Part shown: positions 1 through 9,459 of the stretch, piece by piece | Layout of the letters: the number at the start of each line of letters is the position of its first letter | Numbering within the stretch: position 1 is the first letter of the stretch | Assembly: GCA_031277855.1 (NCBI GenBank) | Contig: JAITLO010000044.1 | Coordinates: forward strand, 1-64,000 | Direction: 5' to 3' | From: Acidovorax sp. | GTDB lineage: Bacteria; Pseudomonadota; Gammaproteobacteria; Burkholderiales; Burkholderiaceae_C | Length of the DNA stretch: 64,000 nucleotides | Made by a program: the position numbers and the translations under genes | Notes under the pieces: generated by a model | Database searches by the model: none | The model's input: the letters and a program-made list of their open reading frames with translations, nothing else | What the model was told of the DNA's origin: nothing

Positions 1-2421
1 ATGACGAACCATTGGGTCGACATCAAGAACGCGGACGTTATTTTGATCATGGGCGGCAATGCCGCCGAAGCACACCCCTGCGGCTTCAAGTGGGTGACCG
101 AAGCGAAGGAGCACAACAAGGCTCACTTCATGGTGGTCGATCCGCGCTTCAACCGCTCGGCATCCGTGGCTGACTTCTATGCACCGATCCGCTCCGGCTC
201 GGACATCGTCTTCCTCGGCGGCGTGATCAATTACCTGCTGACGAACGACAGAATCCACCACGAGTATGTGAAGAACTACACGGACTTCTCATTCATCGTG
301 CGCGAGGACTTTGCGTTCGACGAAGGTATCTTCTCGGGCTACAACCCCGAAAAGCGCACTTACGACAAGGCGTCGTGGGATTACGAGCTGGGTGACGATG
401 GCTTTGCCAAGGTCGACCCCACGCTGCAGCATCCTCGCTGCGTCTACCAGTGGCTCAAGAAGCACTACGCAGGCTATACCCCCGAGAAGGTGGAATCGAT
501 CTGTGGCACGCCGAAGGAAAAGTTCCTGCACGTGTGCGAAAAGCTTGCTTCGACCGCCGAAGCCGGCCGTGTTGCAACCATCATGTACGCCCTGGGCTGG
601 ACTCAGCACACCACAGGTGCTCAGATTCTGCGCACCGGCGCCATGATCCAGCTGCTGCTGGGCAATATCGGCGTCGCTGGCGGCGGTATGAACGCACTGC
701 GCGGCCACTCCAACATCCAGGGCCTGACGGACCTGGGCATCTTGTCCGCTTCGCTTCCCGGGTACCTGACGCTGCCAAACGAAGCCGAACAGGACTACGG
801 CCAGTACATCGCCTCGCGCACGCCCAAGACCCTGCGTCCAGGCCAGATGAACTACTGGCAGAACACGCCCAAGTTCCATGTGAGCCTGATGAAAGCCTGG
901 TGGGGCCCTGCTGCGACTGCTGAAAACAACTGGGCATTTGACTATCTGCCCAAGCTGGACAAGCAGTACGACATGCTGCAGATCTTTGAACTGATGACTC
1001 AGGGCAAGGTCAATGGCTATATCGCGCAGGGCTTCAACCCCCTGGCGGCTCTGGCCAACAGCAACAGCGTGCGTGAAGGCCTGAAGAAGCTCAAGTTCCT
1101 GGTCATCATGGACCCGCTGGTCACCGAAACTTCCGAGTTCTGGAAGAACCATGGCGAGTTCAACGATGTGGACCCTGCGTCCATCCAGACCGAGGTGTTC
1201 CGTCTGCCTACCACCTGCTTCGCGGAAGAAGACGGTGCCGTAGTCAGCTCCTCCCGCGTGCTGCAGTGGCACTGGAAAGCCGCCGAACCACCAGGAGAAG
1301 CCAAGACCGATATCGCCATCATGTCGGCCCTGCATCTGCGCATGAAGGGGCTCTACCAGAAGGATGGTGGCAAGTTCCCCGACCCCATCACCAACCTGTA
1401 CTGGCCCTATGCCCAGGCTGCCCACCCTTCCTCGGAAGAAGTGGCCAAGGAATACAACGGTCGTGCACTGGTGGACCTGACCGATGCCGACGGCAAGGTC
1501 GTCCGCAAGGCAGGCGAGCAGTTGACCAGCTTTGGTGAAATGCGCGATGACGGCTCCACCCTGGGCGGTTGCTGGATCTGGACTGGCTCCTGGACATCTT
1601 CGGGCAACCAGATGGCTCGCCGCGACAACAGCGACCCTACGGGCATTGGCAATACGCTGAACTGGGCCTGGGCCTGGCCGGCCAACCGCCGTGTGCTGTA
1701 CAACCGCGCATCCTGCGACCGCGATGGCAAGCCGTTCAACCCGAACCGCGTGCTGGTCAAGTGGAATGGCAAGACCTGGGGTGGCGCCGACGTGCCCGAC
1801 ATGGGTCCGACCATGCCGCCAGAGACGACCAATCCCTTCATCATGAACCCCGAAGGGGTGGCTCGACTGTTCGCGCGCAAGGGCATGGCCGAAGGTCCGT
1901 TCCCCACGCACTACGAGGCGTTTGACAACCCACTGGGATACAACCCCATGTATCCGCAAAACAAGCTGGCGGTCATCAGCCCCATCATTCGTATTCTCGA
2001 AACCGCCAAGGGCACGCAGGGCGATCCCAAGGACTATCCACATGTGGGTACGACCTATCGCCTGACCGAGCACTTCCACTACTGGACCAAGCATGTTCAG
2101 CTGAACAACATCGTTCAACCCGAGCAGTTCGTGGAAATCGGCGAGGCACTGGGCAAGGAGCTGGGTATCGAGACCGGCCACAAGGTCAAGGTTTCGTCCA
2201 AGCGAGGCTTTGTGAAGGCCGTGGCTGTGGTGACCAAGCGCATCAAGCCCATGCAGATAGATGGCAAGACCATCCATCACGTGGGCGTGCCTATTCACTG
2301 GGGCTTCTCGACAACGGGACGCAAGGGCTATCTGGCGAACAACCTGACAGCCTCCGTGGGTGACGGTAACAGCTTGACCCCTGAATCCAAGACCTTCCTC
2401 GTGAAGGTGGAAAAGATCTAA
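1..2421 (+). CDS. fdoG: Formate dehydrogenase-N/O major (alpha) subunit, 3' part
   Basis: Molybdopterin (MGD) catalytic subunit of the membrane-bound respiratory formate dehydrogenase, which oxidises formate on the periplasmic side. The 806 visible residues collinearly match the FdnG/FdoG C-terminal four fifths, including MTNHWVDIKNA, MGGNAAEAHP, LLLGNIGVAGGGMNALRGHS and the C-terminal TYRLTEHFHYWTKH dinucleotide-binding region. The first ATG of the window is an internal methionine. Roughly 200 residues are missing upstream, including the Tat signal, the N-terminal [4Fe-4S] cysteines and the active-site selenocysteine (UGA) expected just before the window. That Sec is used here is inferred from the complete sel gene set downstream. 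It is followed 12 nt later by the Fe-S subunit gene. The fdoG versus fdnG name is a family-level choice. Confidence 0.95.
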   Translation: MTNHWVDIKNADVILIMGGNAAEAHPCGFKWVTEAKEHNKAHFMVVDPRFNRSASVADFYAPIRSGSDIVFLGGVINYLLTNDRIHHEYVKNYTDFSFIVREDFAFDEGIFSGYNPEKRTYDKASWDYELGDDGFAKVDPTLQHPRCVYQWLKKHYAGYTPEKVESICGTPKEKFLHVCEKLASTAEAGRVATIMYALGWTQHTTGAQILRTGAMIQLLLGNIGVAGGGMNALRGHSNIQGLTDLGILSASLPGYLTLPNEAEQDYGQYIASRTPKTLRPGQMNYWQNTPKFHVSLMKAWWGPAATAENNWAFDYLPKLDKQYDMLQIFELMTQGKVNGYIAQGFNPLAALANSNSVREGLKKLKFLVIMDPLVTETSEFWKNHGEFNDVDPASIQTEVFRLPTTCFAEEDGAVVSSSRVLQWHWKAAEPPGEAKTDIAIMSALHLRMKGLYQKDGGKFPDPITNLYWPYAQAAHPSSEEVAKEYNGRALVDLTDADGKVVRKAGEQLTSFGEMRDDGSTLGGCWIWTGSWTSSGNQMARRDNSDPTGIGNTLNWAWAWPANRRVLYNRASCDRDGKPFNPNRVLVKWNGKTWGGADVPDMGPTMPPETTNPFIMNPEGVARLFARKGMAEGPFPTHYEAFDNPLGYNPMYPQNKLAVISPIIRILETAKGTQGDPKDYPHVGTTYRLTEHFHYWTKHVQLNNIVQPEQFVEIGEALGKELGIETGHKVKVSSKRGFVKAVAVVTKRIKPMQIDGKTIHHVGVPIHWGFSTTGRKGYLANNLTASVGDGNSLTPESKTFLVKVEKI

Positions 2422-2433
2422 GGAGCCACGCTG

Positions 2434-3366
2434 ATGTCATCAACCATGTCTCTCGATATCAAGCGCCGCTCGGCCACCACCACGCCCGCCCCTGGCGCGC
2501 GTGGCGCCCATTCGGGCGAAGTGGCCAAGCTGATTGACGTTTCCAAATGCATTGGCTGCAAGGCTTGCCAGACAGCCTGCATGGAATGGAACGATCTTCG
2601 TGACGAAATCGGCACAGTCGCTGCTGGCGTCTACGACAACCCGACGGATCTGACGCCGGACTCGTGGACCGTGATGCGCTTTACCGAGTACGAAAACGAG
2701 GCCACAGGCAACCTGGAGTGGCTGATCCGCAAGGACGGCTGCATGCACTGCGAGGATCCGGGGTGTCTGAAAGCCTGCCCCTCTCCTGGCGCCATCGTCC
2801 AATATGCCAATGGCATCGTGGACTTTCAGCAAGACCAGTGCGTGGGTTGCGGCTACTGCGTGACCGGCTGCCCGTTCAACGTGCCCCGTATCTCCAAGAA
2901 GGACAACAAGGCCTACAAGTGCACCTTGTGCTCTGACCGCGTGGCCGTCGGCCAGGAGCCGGCCTGCGTCAAGACCTGCCCTACCGGAGCCATCCAGTTT
3001 GGCACCAAGGAGGCCATGAAGGAACATGCCGCACATCGTGTGGTGGACCTCAAGGAACGCGGTTACGACAAGGCTGGCCTGTACGACCCGCAAGGCGTGG
3101 GCGGCACCCATGTGATGTATGTTCTGCATCACGCGGACAAGCCATCGCTGTACAAGGGCCTGCCCGACGATCCGTCGATCAGCCCCATGGTGTCCCTGTG
3201 GAAGGGTGTTGCCAAGCCTCTGGCCATGGCGGCTCTCGGCGCTGCTGCGGTCGGCAGCCTGTTCCACTACATCACCAAGGGCCCGAACGACGTGTCCAAG
3301 GAACTTGAAGATGAAATGGACCGCAAGGACCAAGCTGCGGATAACGCCGGAAAGGAGGCCCGCTGA
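2434..3366 (+). CDS. fdoH: Formate dehydrogenase Fe-S (beta) subunit
   Basis: A 310-residue electron-transfer subunit passing electrons from the alpha subunit to the cytochrome b subunit. Four ferredoxin-type cysteine clusters are visible: [11 protein letters not shown] near residue 39, [13 protein letters not shown] near 103, [12 protein letters not shown] near 136, and CTLC...CVKTCP near 162-182. A single hydrophobic helix near residues 262-280 is the membrane anchor of this family. The start follows AAGGAG with good spacing; a second ATG lies 12 nt further on. Its TGA overlaps the ATG of the next gene by one base, so the three fdo genes are an operon. Length matches FdoH/FdnH (about 300 residues). 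Confidence 0.96.
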   Translation: MSSTMSLDIKRRSATTTPAPGARGAHSGEVAKLIDVSKCIGCKACQTACMEWNDLRDEIGTVAAGVYDNPTDLTPDSWTVMRFTEYENEATGNLEWLIRKDGCMHCEDPGCLKACPSPGAIVQYANGIVDFQQDQCVGCGYCVTGCPFNVPRISKKDNKAYKCTLCSDRVAVGQEPACVKTCPTGAIQFGTKEAMKEHAAHRVVDLKERGYDKAGLYDPQGVGGTHVMYVLHHADKPSLYKGLPDDPSISPMVSLWKGVAKPLAMAALGAAAVGSLFHYITKGPNDVSKELEDEMDRKDQAADNAGKEAR

Positions 3367-3992
3367 TGCAACGCAACCCTCGTGACCTCGTGCGCTACAC
3401 CGCGTCGGAACGTGCCAATCATTGGATCGTAGGCATCTGCTTCATCCTGCTGGCCTTGTCCGGACTGGCGTTCTTCCACCCTGCCTTCTTCTGGTTGACC
3501 AACCTGTTCGGCGGCGGCCCATGGACCCGCATCCTGCACCCCTACGTGGGTGTGGTGATGGGACTGTTCTTCGTCATCATGGCCTGCCGTTTTGCCAAGC
3601 TCAATGTCGTGGAATCCCGCGATATCGAATGGCTCAAGAACGTCGACAAGATGATAGACGGCGACGACCACGACATGCCCGAACAGGGCAAGTACAACGG
3701 TGGTCAGAAGCTGCTGTTCTGGGGCCTCGTCATCGGCATGCTGCTCATCGTCGCCACTGGCTTCGTGATGTGGCGCGCCTGGTGGACACTGCCCGTGAAC
3801 GTGGTTCGGGCAGCCTCGCTGGTCCATGCAGCCGCAGCCGTGTGGATGATCGGCCTGATCATCCTGCACATCTATGCGGCCATCTGGACCCGTGGCACGA
3901 TCCGCGCCATGCTTTATGGCACAGTGACCCGAGCCTGGGCCAAGCAGCACCACCGCGGCTGGTACCGCAAGGTCACCGGCGATAACGACTGA
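3366..3992 (+). CDS. fdoI: Formate dehydrogenase cytochrome b556 (gamma) subunit
   Basis: A 208-residue integral membrane cytochrome b that takes electrons from FdoH and reduces quinone. Four hydrophobic segments are visible (about residues 19-40, 52-72, 113-135 and 148-172). Histidines suitable for haem ligation lie in the first helix region (NHWIVG), in the HPYVG stretch and in the last helix (ILHIYAAIW). The start codon overlaps the fdoH stop. A perfect 12-bp hairpin lies 22 nt after the stop. Family length is about 210, so the gene looks intact. Confidence 0.95.
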   Translation: MQRNPRDLVRYTASERANHWIVGICFILLALSGLAFFHPAFFWLTNLFGGGPWTRILHPYVGVVMGLFFVIMACRFAKLNVVESRDIEWLKNVDKMIDGDDHDMPEQGKYNGGQKLLFWGLVIGMLLIVATGFVMWRAWWTLPVNVVRAASLVHAAAAVWMIGLIILHIYAAIWTRGTIRAMLYGTVTRAWAKQHHRGWYRKVTGDND

Positions 3993-4014
3993 CACTCCAT
4001 TGTCCTGACCATCC

Positions 4015-4055
4015 AGCCGCCAAGCGTCCATAAGGCGCTTGGCGGCTGAACTTTT
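4015..4055 (+). terminator. Strong hairpin between fdoI and fdhE (terminator or attenuator)
   Basis: A perfect 12-bp inverted repeat (AGCCGCCAAGCG at 4015-4026 with CGCTTGGCGGCT at 4036-4047) with a 9-nt loop is followed by GAACTTTTT. The U tract begins four bases after the stem and is short, so it may only partly terminate. It lies 16 nt before the fdhE start codon and would make maturation-factor expression lower than that of the structural genes. Confidence 0.6.
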
Positions 4056-4070
4056 TGGAAATCACTGCCA

Positions 4071-5039
4071 ATGCAACGCATCCTCCAACCCGGTGAAATC
4101 GAAGCACTGGATCACACCAGCTTTCCCCGCATTCTGCTGCCTCAGCCAGGCAGCCTGTTTGCCGAGCGTGCAGCGCGCCTGCGCCAGCTGGCCAATGGCA
4201 ACCCCATTGCCGACTACCTGCAATTTGTCGCTCAAATCATGGATGCCCAGCACAAGGCTGCGGCCAGCATCGAAGTAGCCGCGCCAGACGCCGAAACCAT
4301 TGCCCGCTCGCAGCAGCACTCCATGCCCCTGCTGCCTGCCGTCGACCACATCGACCCCGCTTGGCAGGCCGTGCTGATCAATATGCTCGACAGCCTGCAG
4401 GCCGGCGACCAGGCCCTGCCCGCCCCTCTGCAGCCCCTGATTCAGGAGCTACGCAACCTGCCCGCCCAAGCGCGCGACGACATCGCCAAAAAGCTGTTGC
4501 AAAAGGAGGTTGCTGCCCGCCATGTCGGCATGGCACCCTTCATCATGGCCGCCCTGCAAGTCGTGTTCACCAAACGTGCAGCCAGCATCGCTCCAAGCGA
4601 TGTGCCCATGACCGACCCGGCCAGCATCTGCCCCATCTGCGCCAGCGAACCCGTCGCCAGCGTCATCCGCATCGGCGGCAAGATGGCTGGTCACCGCTAT
4701 CTTCATTGCGGCACCTGTGCCTGCGAATGGCAGATGGTGCGCGTCAAGTGCTCGCACTGCGAATCGACCAAGGGCATCCACTACCAAGGCATCGACGGCG
4801 CAGGTGAAGCCGTGCTGGCCGAGACATGTGACGAATGCGGCAGTTACCGCAAGATCGTGAACCAGGAAAAAGACCCCATGGTCGACCCACTGGCCGATGA
4901 CCTGGCCAGCCTCATGCTGGATTTGCTGATGAGCGAAACATCCTTCCAGCGCGCCAGCGCCAACCCTCTGCTCTTTGTCGCTGTTGCCGAAGAGCGCCAA
5001 GGCGAAGCCGACACCAGCCTGATCGATCCAGCAGCCTGA
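4071..5039 (+). CDS. fdhE: Formate dehydrogenase accessory protein FdhE
   Basis: A 322-residue cytoplasmic protein needed for activity of membrane formate dehydrogenases; known members bind iron and interact with the catalytic subunit. The C-terminal half carries the expected paired cysteines: CPIC near residue 188, CGTCAC near 214, CSHC near 228 and CDEC near 251. This rubredoxin-like pattern is typical of FdhE. The chosen ATG follows the fdoI hairpin, and its N-terminus (MQRILQPGEIEAL) matches the family start. The gene is co-oriented with fdoGHI and ends before a strong terminator. Confidence 0.94.
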   Translation: MQRILQPGEIEALDHTSFPRILLPQPGSLFAERAARLRQLANGNPIADYLQFVAQIMDAQHKAAASIEVAAPDAETIARSQQHSMPLLPAVDHIDPAWQAVLINMLDSLQAGDQALPAPLQPLIQELRNLPAQARDDIAKKLLQKEVAARHVGMAPFIMAALQVVFTKRAASIAPSDVPMTDPASICPICASEPVASVIRIGGKMAGHRYLHCGTCACEWQMVRVKCSHCESTKGIHYQGIDGAGEAVLAETCDECGSYRKIVNQEKDPMVDPLADDLASLMLDLLMSETSFQRASANPLLFVAVAEERQGEADTSLIDPAA

Positions 5040-5092
5040 CGACACTACTCGGCACTATTCAGAACCGTTCAGGCTCTGAGCCACAATAGCAA

Positions 5093-5124
5093 GGGCGGCA
5101 TGGATGCAATCCAGCCGCCCTTTT
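5093..5124 (+). terminator. Rho-independent terminator after fdhE
   Basis: GGGCGGC at 5093-5099 pairs with GCCGCCC at 5114-5120. The stem continues with TGGAT/ATCCA around a GCA loop, interrupted by one bulged A, and TTTT follows. It separates the fdo-fdhE unit from selA. Confidence 0.75.
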
Positions 5125-5200
5125 GCATAGCACGGTCTCTTTTTTACCGAAGCCGCTCCTTGAGCCGCCTCGCCTCAGTTGCCCACCTCTGTCGCACCTC

Positions 5201-6652
5201 ATGCAAACCATCGCCGATTCTTCGCCAGCCCAGCAGCCTCTCATCAACCACCCATCGCAACTGCCGGCCGTGGACAAGCTGCTGCTGAGCGACACCATGC
5301 AGCAGCTGCGCCAGCACTACGGCCTGGACGCCTGTACCCAGGCCGTGCGAGAAGTGATTGGCGAGCTGCGTACGCGCGTGCTGGCTGGCGAGGCGCTGCA
5401 GCTGGACCACGCCCAGATGCTGGCCATGGCGCAGCAGCGGCTGGAAAAGCGCTTTGCCCCGCGCCTGCGCCCGGTCTTCAACCTCACCGGCACCGTGCTG
5501 CACACCAATCTGGGCCGCGCCCTTCTGCCCCAGGCAGCGATTGATGCCGTGGTGCAGGCCATGAGCGCACCGGCCAACCTCGAATATGACCTGGAAGACG
5601 GCGGGCGCGGCGACCGGGACGACCTGGTCGAGTCACTGATCTGCGAGCTGACGGGGGCCGAAGCTGCCACCATCGTCAACAACAACGCCGCCGCCGTGCT
5701 GCTGGTACTGTCCACTCTGGCATTGAACAAGGAAGTCATCGTCTCCCGCGGTGAGCTGGTGGAGATCGGCGGCGCCTTCCGCATTCCCGATGTGATGACG
5801 CGCGCAGGCGCCAGGCTGGTGGAAGTCGGCACCACCAACCGTACCCATGCCAAAGACTATGCAGAAGCCATCGGCGACAGCACTGCAGCGCTGATGAAGG
5901 TGCATTGCAGCAACTACGCCATCACCGGCTTTACCAGATCCGTCAGCGATGCCGATGTGGCCCACATTGCGCATGAGCATCAACTGCCCACGTTTGTCGA
6001 TCTGGGCAGCGGCACGCTGGTTGATCTGCGCGATTGGGGGCTGCCGCATGAAGTGACCGTGCGCGAGACTGTGGAGTCTGGCGCCGACATCGTGACCTTC
6101 AGCGGCGACAAGCTGTTGGGCGGCCCCCAGGCCGGCATCATCGTCGGCAAGAAGGCGCTGATTGCGCAGATCAAGAAGAACCCGCTCAAGCGCGCACTGC
6201 GCGTGGGCAAGATCACCATGGCCGCACTGGAGCCCACGCTGCGCCTGTACCTGAACCCCGAAAAACTGGCGCAGGAATTGACCACGCTGCGCCTGTTCAC
6301 CCGCAAGGCCGCCGAGATGCAGGCCCAGGCCGAGCTGTTGCAGGCACCGCTGCAAGCAGCCTTGGGCAGTTCGTTTGTCGTAGAGACAGCGCCAATGACC
6401 AGCCAGATCGGCAGCGGCGCCCTGCCCGTGGAAAGCCTGCCCAGCTACGGGCTCAAGATCCATCCGGCCAGCGGCAAGCAGGCCGGTCGCCAGCTGACCG
6501 AGTTGGAAGCGCGCCTGCGCGCCCTGCCCCGCCCCGTCATTGGCAGGCTGCACGACGATGCGCTGTGGCTGGATCTGCGCTGCCTTGAAGCCTCGGCCCA
6601 GGCCGCATGGCTGCAGCAACTGCCAGCGCTGACCAGGCAGCACAAGGCTTGA
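5201..6652 (+). CDS. selA: L-seryl-tRNA(Sec) selenium transferase
   Basis: A 483-residue PLP enzyme that converts seryl-tRNA(Sec) to selenocysteyl-tRNA(Sec) using selenophosphate. The N-terminal [12 protein letters not shown] motif, the [17 protein letters not shown] stretch and the PLP-lysine motif [13 protein letters not shown] (Lys304 with this start) are diagnostic. Full family length is about 460 residues. The ATG at 5201 gives a family-like N-terminus. The frame stays open upstream to a TTG inside the fdhE terminator, which is unlikely to be used. No clear Shine-Dalgarno precedes 5201, so the exact start is moderately certain. selB follows 90 nt later in the same direction. Confidence 0.96.
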   Translation: MQTIADSSPAQQPLINHPSQLPAVDKLLLSDTMQQLRQHYGLDACTQAVREVIGELRTRVLAGEALQLDHAQMLAMAQQRLEKRFAPRLRPVFNLTGTVLHTNLGRALLPQAAIDAVVQAMSAPANLEYDLEDGGRGDRDDLVESLICELTGAEAATIVNNNAAAVLLVLSTLALNKEVIVSRGELVEIGGAFRIPDVMTRAGARLVEVGTTNRTHAKDYAEAIGDSTAALMKVHCSNYAITGFTRSVSDADVAHIAHEHQLPTFVDLGSGTLVDLRDWGLPHEVTVRETVESGADIVTFSGDKLLGGPQAGIIVGKKALIAQIKKNPLKRALRVGKITMAALEPTLRLYLNPEKLAQELTTLRLFTRKAAEMQAQAELLQAPLQAALGSSFVVETAPMTSQIGSGALPVESLPSYGLKIHPASGKQAGRQLTELEARLRALPRPVIGRLHDDALWLDLRCLEASAQAAWLQQLPALTRQHKA

Positions 6653-6712
6653 TTCAAAAACAATAGCTGCTTGCGCCTGATACATAAGCGCTGCAGGCCA
6701 ATTTCATCTAAA
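6653..6712 (+). repeat. Dispersed comamonad intergenic repeat, family A, copy 1
   Basis: The selA-selB gap consists mostly of a short element with core AATAGCTGCTTGCGC, then CTGATACATAAGCGC, then an AATTTCAT end. The same core occurs inverted after selD (12729-12786), and a decayed copy lies near 43077. Over a 27-nt core this copy and the reverse complement of the selD copy agree at 20 positions by hand alignment. Confidence 0.6.
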
Positions 6713-6742
6713 AATACTTCACGCACTCGATAGGCAGACTTC

Positions 6743-8689
6743 ATGATCATTGGCACCGCAGGCCATATCGACCACGGCAAGACCACCCTGGTGGGCGCGC
6801 TCACCGGCGTGGAAACCGACCGCCTCAAAGAAGAAAAAGCGCGCGGCATCTCCATCGAGCTGGGCTACGCCTACGCCCCTCTGCCCAACGGCGATGTGCT
6901 GGGCATCATCGATGTACCAGGCCACGAAAAATTCGTGCACACCATGGCAGCGGGTGCCGTGGGCATTGACCATGCACTGCTGGTCATTGCAGCCGACGAC
7001 GGCATCATGCCGCAGACATTGGAGCACCTTGAAATCCTGCAACTGCTGGGCGTGAAGCAAGGTACGGTGGCCCTGACCAAGGTCGACCGCGTACCACGCG
7101 AGCGCATTGATGAAGTGCGTACCGAGATCGCAGCCATTCTCTCCGTCACTGCTCTGGCGGATGCCCCAATATTCGAGACCGCTGCCGCACAACCCAATGA
7201 CCCCGGCGTCTGGGCGCTGCGCCAGCACCTGGACCTGCAAGCCCAGCAAATGCCTGCGCGGGCACGCGATGGCCTGTTTCGCCTGGCCGTCGATCGCGTC
7301 TTCACCCTGCCCGGCCAAGGCACGGTGGTCACCGGCACCGTCTTCAGCGGTCAGGTCAAGGTGGGTGACACCCTGATCCATTCCGCCACCGGCCAAAGCG
7401 TGCGGGTGCGCAGCATCCACGCACAGAATCAGGCCAGTGAAACTGGTGTGGCCGGCCAGCGCTGCGCCCTCAACCTGGCAGGCATCGCCAAGGACGAGAT
7501 CGAGCGCGGCGACTGGATCGCCGATGCACGCGTGCTGCAGGCCACTCAGCGTATCGACCTTCATCTGCACCTGCTGGCCGAAGCGCCCCCCATACAGCAA
7601 TGGACGCCCGTGCATGTGCACCTGGGCACGCGTCGCACCACGGGCCATGTAGCCCTGCTGCAAGATGGGGCCATTGACCCAGGCACCGAAGCGCGCGTGC
7701 AACTGGTGCTCGACAGCCCCGTCTCCACCGTCCCTGGCGACCGCCTGATTCTGCGCAATGCCCAGGCCAGCCGCACCATTGCCGGCGGCATGGTGCTTGA
7801 CCCCTACGCCCCGGCCCGCAAGCGCCGCAGCACGGAGCGCATGGCGTACCTCGACGCCATGGAGCAACTGGCAACCCAGGGCCAGTGTGTGGCGCTGATC
7901 GCTCAAGCTCCGCACGGCATTGCCCTGTCCCAGCTCATGCGCCTGAGCGGCCACGCGCTGGATGCCGCTACGCCACTGCCAGCAACCGTGACCTTGCCTG
8001 TCCACAACGGCGACGCCCTGGTGTTGGACGAACAGCGCTGGCAGTTGCTGCAGGACCAGACGCTGCAGACCTTGTCTCGCTTTCACGAAAAGTCGCCCGA
8101 CGAGCCCGGCGTCAACGCTGCCCGCCTGCGCCGCATGGCCCTGCCCGGCCTGCAGCAGGCCGCGCATGATGCGCTGTACCAGGCTCTGATCGACACCCTG
8201 CTGGCGCAAAAGCGCCTCTCCAGCAGCGGTGCCTGGCTACATCTGCCCGAGCACCGTGTACAGCTTTCCGAGGCCGAACAAGCTCTGGCGCAGAAACTGC
8301 TGCCAGCCATAGACGCTGGTCGATTCGATCCCCCCTGGGTGCGCGACCTGGCCCGCGACCATGGCGCGGGCGAAGAAGTGGTGAGGCAGTTGCTCAAAAA
8401 GCTCTCGCGCCAGGGCATCTTGTTCCAGGTGGTCAAGGACTTGTTCTACGCCCCCTCACGCATGGATGAGCTGGCGGCGCTGACCGCAGAGCTGGCCCGG
8501 GCCAGCAGCAATGGCGAAGTGCAAGCGCGGGCCTTTCGCGACGCCACCGATCTGGGCCGCAAGCGGGCCATCCAGATTCTGGAGTTCTTCGACCGCATCG
8601 GCTACACCCGCCGCGTGCGCGACGCACATATGTTACGCCCGGACGTGCAATGGCAAAGCTCGCAGACTTCAAACACTTCAGGCCTGTAA
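6743..8689 (+). CDS. selB: Selenocysteine-specific elongation factor
   Basis: A 648-residue GTPase that brings Sec-tRNA(Sec) to the ribosome at UGA codons marked by a SECIS hairpin. The EF-Tu-like part shows the P-loop [10 protein letters not shown] near residue 6, the switch-II motif DVPGHEKFV and a TKVDRV nucleotide-specificity motif. Beta-barrel domains follow, then a C-terminal region of four winged-helix domains that binds the mRNA hairpin (for example [16 protein letters not shown] onward). Length matches the family (about 610-650 residues). The ATG at 6743 begins [15 protein letters not shown], the canonical SelB start. The tRNA(Sec) gene is 148 bp downstream. Confidence 0.97.
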   Translation: MIIGTAGHIDHGKTTLVGALTGVETDRLKEEKARGISIELGYAYAPLPNGDVLGIIDVPGHEKFVHTMAAGAVGIDHALLVIAADDGIMPQTLEHLEILQLLGVKQGTVALTKVDRVPRERIDEVRTEIAAILSVTALADAPIFETAAAQPNDPGVWALRQHLDLQAQQMPARARDGLFRLAVDRVFTLPGQGTVVTGTVFSGQVKVGDTLIHSATGQSVRVRSIHAQNQASETGVAGQRCALNLAGIAKDEIERGDWIADARVLQATQRIDLHLHLLAEAPPIQQWTPVHVHLGTRRTTGHVALLQDGAIDPGTEARVQLVLDSPVSTVPGDRLILRNAQASRTIAGGMVLDPYAPARKRRSTERMAYLDAMEQLATQGQCVALIAQAPHGIALSQLMRLSGHALDAATPLPATVTLPVHNGDALVLDEQRWQLLQDQTLQTLSRFHEKSPDEPGVNAARLRRMALPGLQQAAHDALYQALIDTLLAQKRLSSSGAWLHLPEHRVQLSEAEQALAQKLLPAIDAGRFDPPWVRDLARDHGAGEEVVRQLLKKLSRQGILFQVVKDLFYAPSRMDELAALTAELARASSNGEVQARAFRDATDLGRKRAIQILEFFDRIGYTRRVRDAHMLRPDVQWQSSQTSNTSGL

Positions 8690-8761
8690 ACCACGACCCG
8701 CCTGCGCCAGCAGCTATGAGATTGATAGAAGACTAGTTATGCAGGCCATATTGCGGCCAGC

Positions 8762-8790
8762 TCTTTCCGTCACGCAATGCTGGCTACAAT
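8762..8790 (+). promoter_or_regulatory. Possible promoter of the tRNA-Sec gene
   Basis: A TACAAT -10-like hexamer at 8785-8790 lies about 48 nt upstream of the tRNA. The -35 region (around TCTTTC, 8762-8767) is poor. This is the only plausible sigma-70 -10 seen between selB and the tRNA. Confidence 0.3.
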
Positions 8791-8837
8791 CCTGTATCTT
8801 CTACAAGAGTGAGGCCAAGCCTTCGCTGCTTGCTCAA

Positions 8838-8933
8838 GGAAGGCAATCGTGCCCGGTGGCGCGGCCGGGCTTCAAACCCGGTGGGGGGCGTCAGCCGCTC
8901 CCGGGTTGGTTCGACTCCAGCTGCTTTCCGCCA
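8838..8933 (+). tRNA. selC: tRNA-Sec (anticodon TCA)
   Basis: A 96-nt tRNA with encoded CCA. The 8-bp acceptor stem (GGAAGGCA with TGCTTTCC) is one pair longer than in ordinary tRNAs and is a hallmark of selenocysteine tRNA. The anticodon loop CTTCAAA places TCA at 8872-8874, reading UGA. A long variable arm (GGCGTCAGCCGCTCC region) and a GGTTCGACTCC T-loop follow. Its place after selAB supports the call. The 3' end lies only about 10 bp from the convergent yfiB-like gene. Confidence 0.97.
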
Positions 8934-8943
8934 CTCTGCGCCC

Positions 8944-9459
8944 TCAGAGCAAGGGCACCACGATGGCTACGCGGCGGTTCTCCGCAGCATTACCCGAAAC
9001 CACTGGCGATGCACTGCCCAAACCCTTGATCTCAACGTTCTGCTTGGACAAGCCGGCCTCCATCAGCACCTCGGCCACGGCCTGAGCCCGGCGCAACGAC
9101 AGCCGGAGGTTGTAGGCATCACTGCCCCTGTCGTCGGTGTAGCCTTCCACGCGCAACCGGTCTATGCCCTCCTTCATCAGAGCCTGGGCAAGCTCCGTGA
9201 CCTTGGTACGCGCAGCCTCTCCCAGCACGGATGAGTCGAACTCGAACAACAGCTTGCCCGGCATCTGCAATTCCCAGCCCTGCTCCGCTGGCTCAAAGCC
9301 CTGTTCGCGCAACACCTGCTGCTGATGAGGCGTCAGCCCCTTGGGTGGCGGGGTCTGGCATGCAGCCAGCATCAAGGCCAGTACGGTCGCCGCGCACCAA
9401 CGCCCCCAGACACCCAATCGCCCACCCTTGCTGGCTTCCATAGTCCATCCCATATTCAT
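8944..9459 (-). CDS. yfiB: OmpA-family peptidoglycan-binding lipoprotein (YfiB-like)
   Basis: A 171-residue outer-membrane lipoprotein. A signal peptide ends in the lipobox LAAC with Cys34. An OmpA C-terminal domain spans about residues 65-171 with the peptidoglycan-binding pattern (FDSSVL, VEGYTDDRGSDAYNLRLSLRRA). Known YfiB sequesters YfiR in the periplasm and so releases the diguanylate cyclase YfiN. The start ATG overlaps the yfiN stop by 4 nt (ATGA), and a second ATG lies two codons on. It is the last gene of a yfiR-yfiN-yfiB operon. The symbol is given for the operon context; other OmpA lipoproteins are similar. Confidence 0.85.
   Translation of the reverse strand: MNMGWTMEASKGGRLGVWGRWCAATVLALMLAACQTPPPKGLTPHQQQVLREQGFEPAEQGWELQMPGKLLFEFDSSVLGEAARTKVTELAQALMKEGIDRLRVEGYTDDRGSDAYNLRLSLRRAQAVAEVLMEAGLSKQNVEIKGLGSASPVVSGNAAENRRVAIVVPLL

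Noticed and set aside
289-2298. Long open frame antisense to fdoG
   Set aside because: High-GC codon bias opens the complementary frame; the product has no recognisable domain, and the sense strand is a clear formate dehydrogenase.
6719-8209. Long open frame antisense to selB
   Set aside because: It lies fully within selB and gives a low-complexity His/Gln/Gly-rich product without a family.
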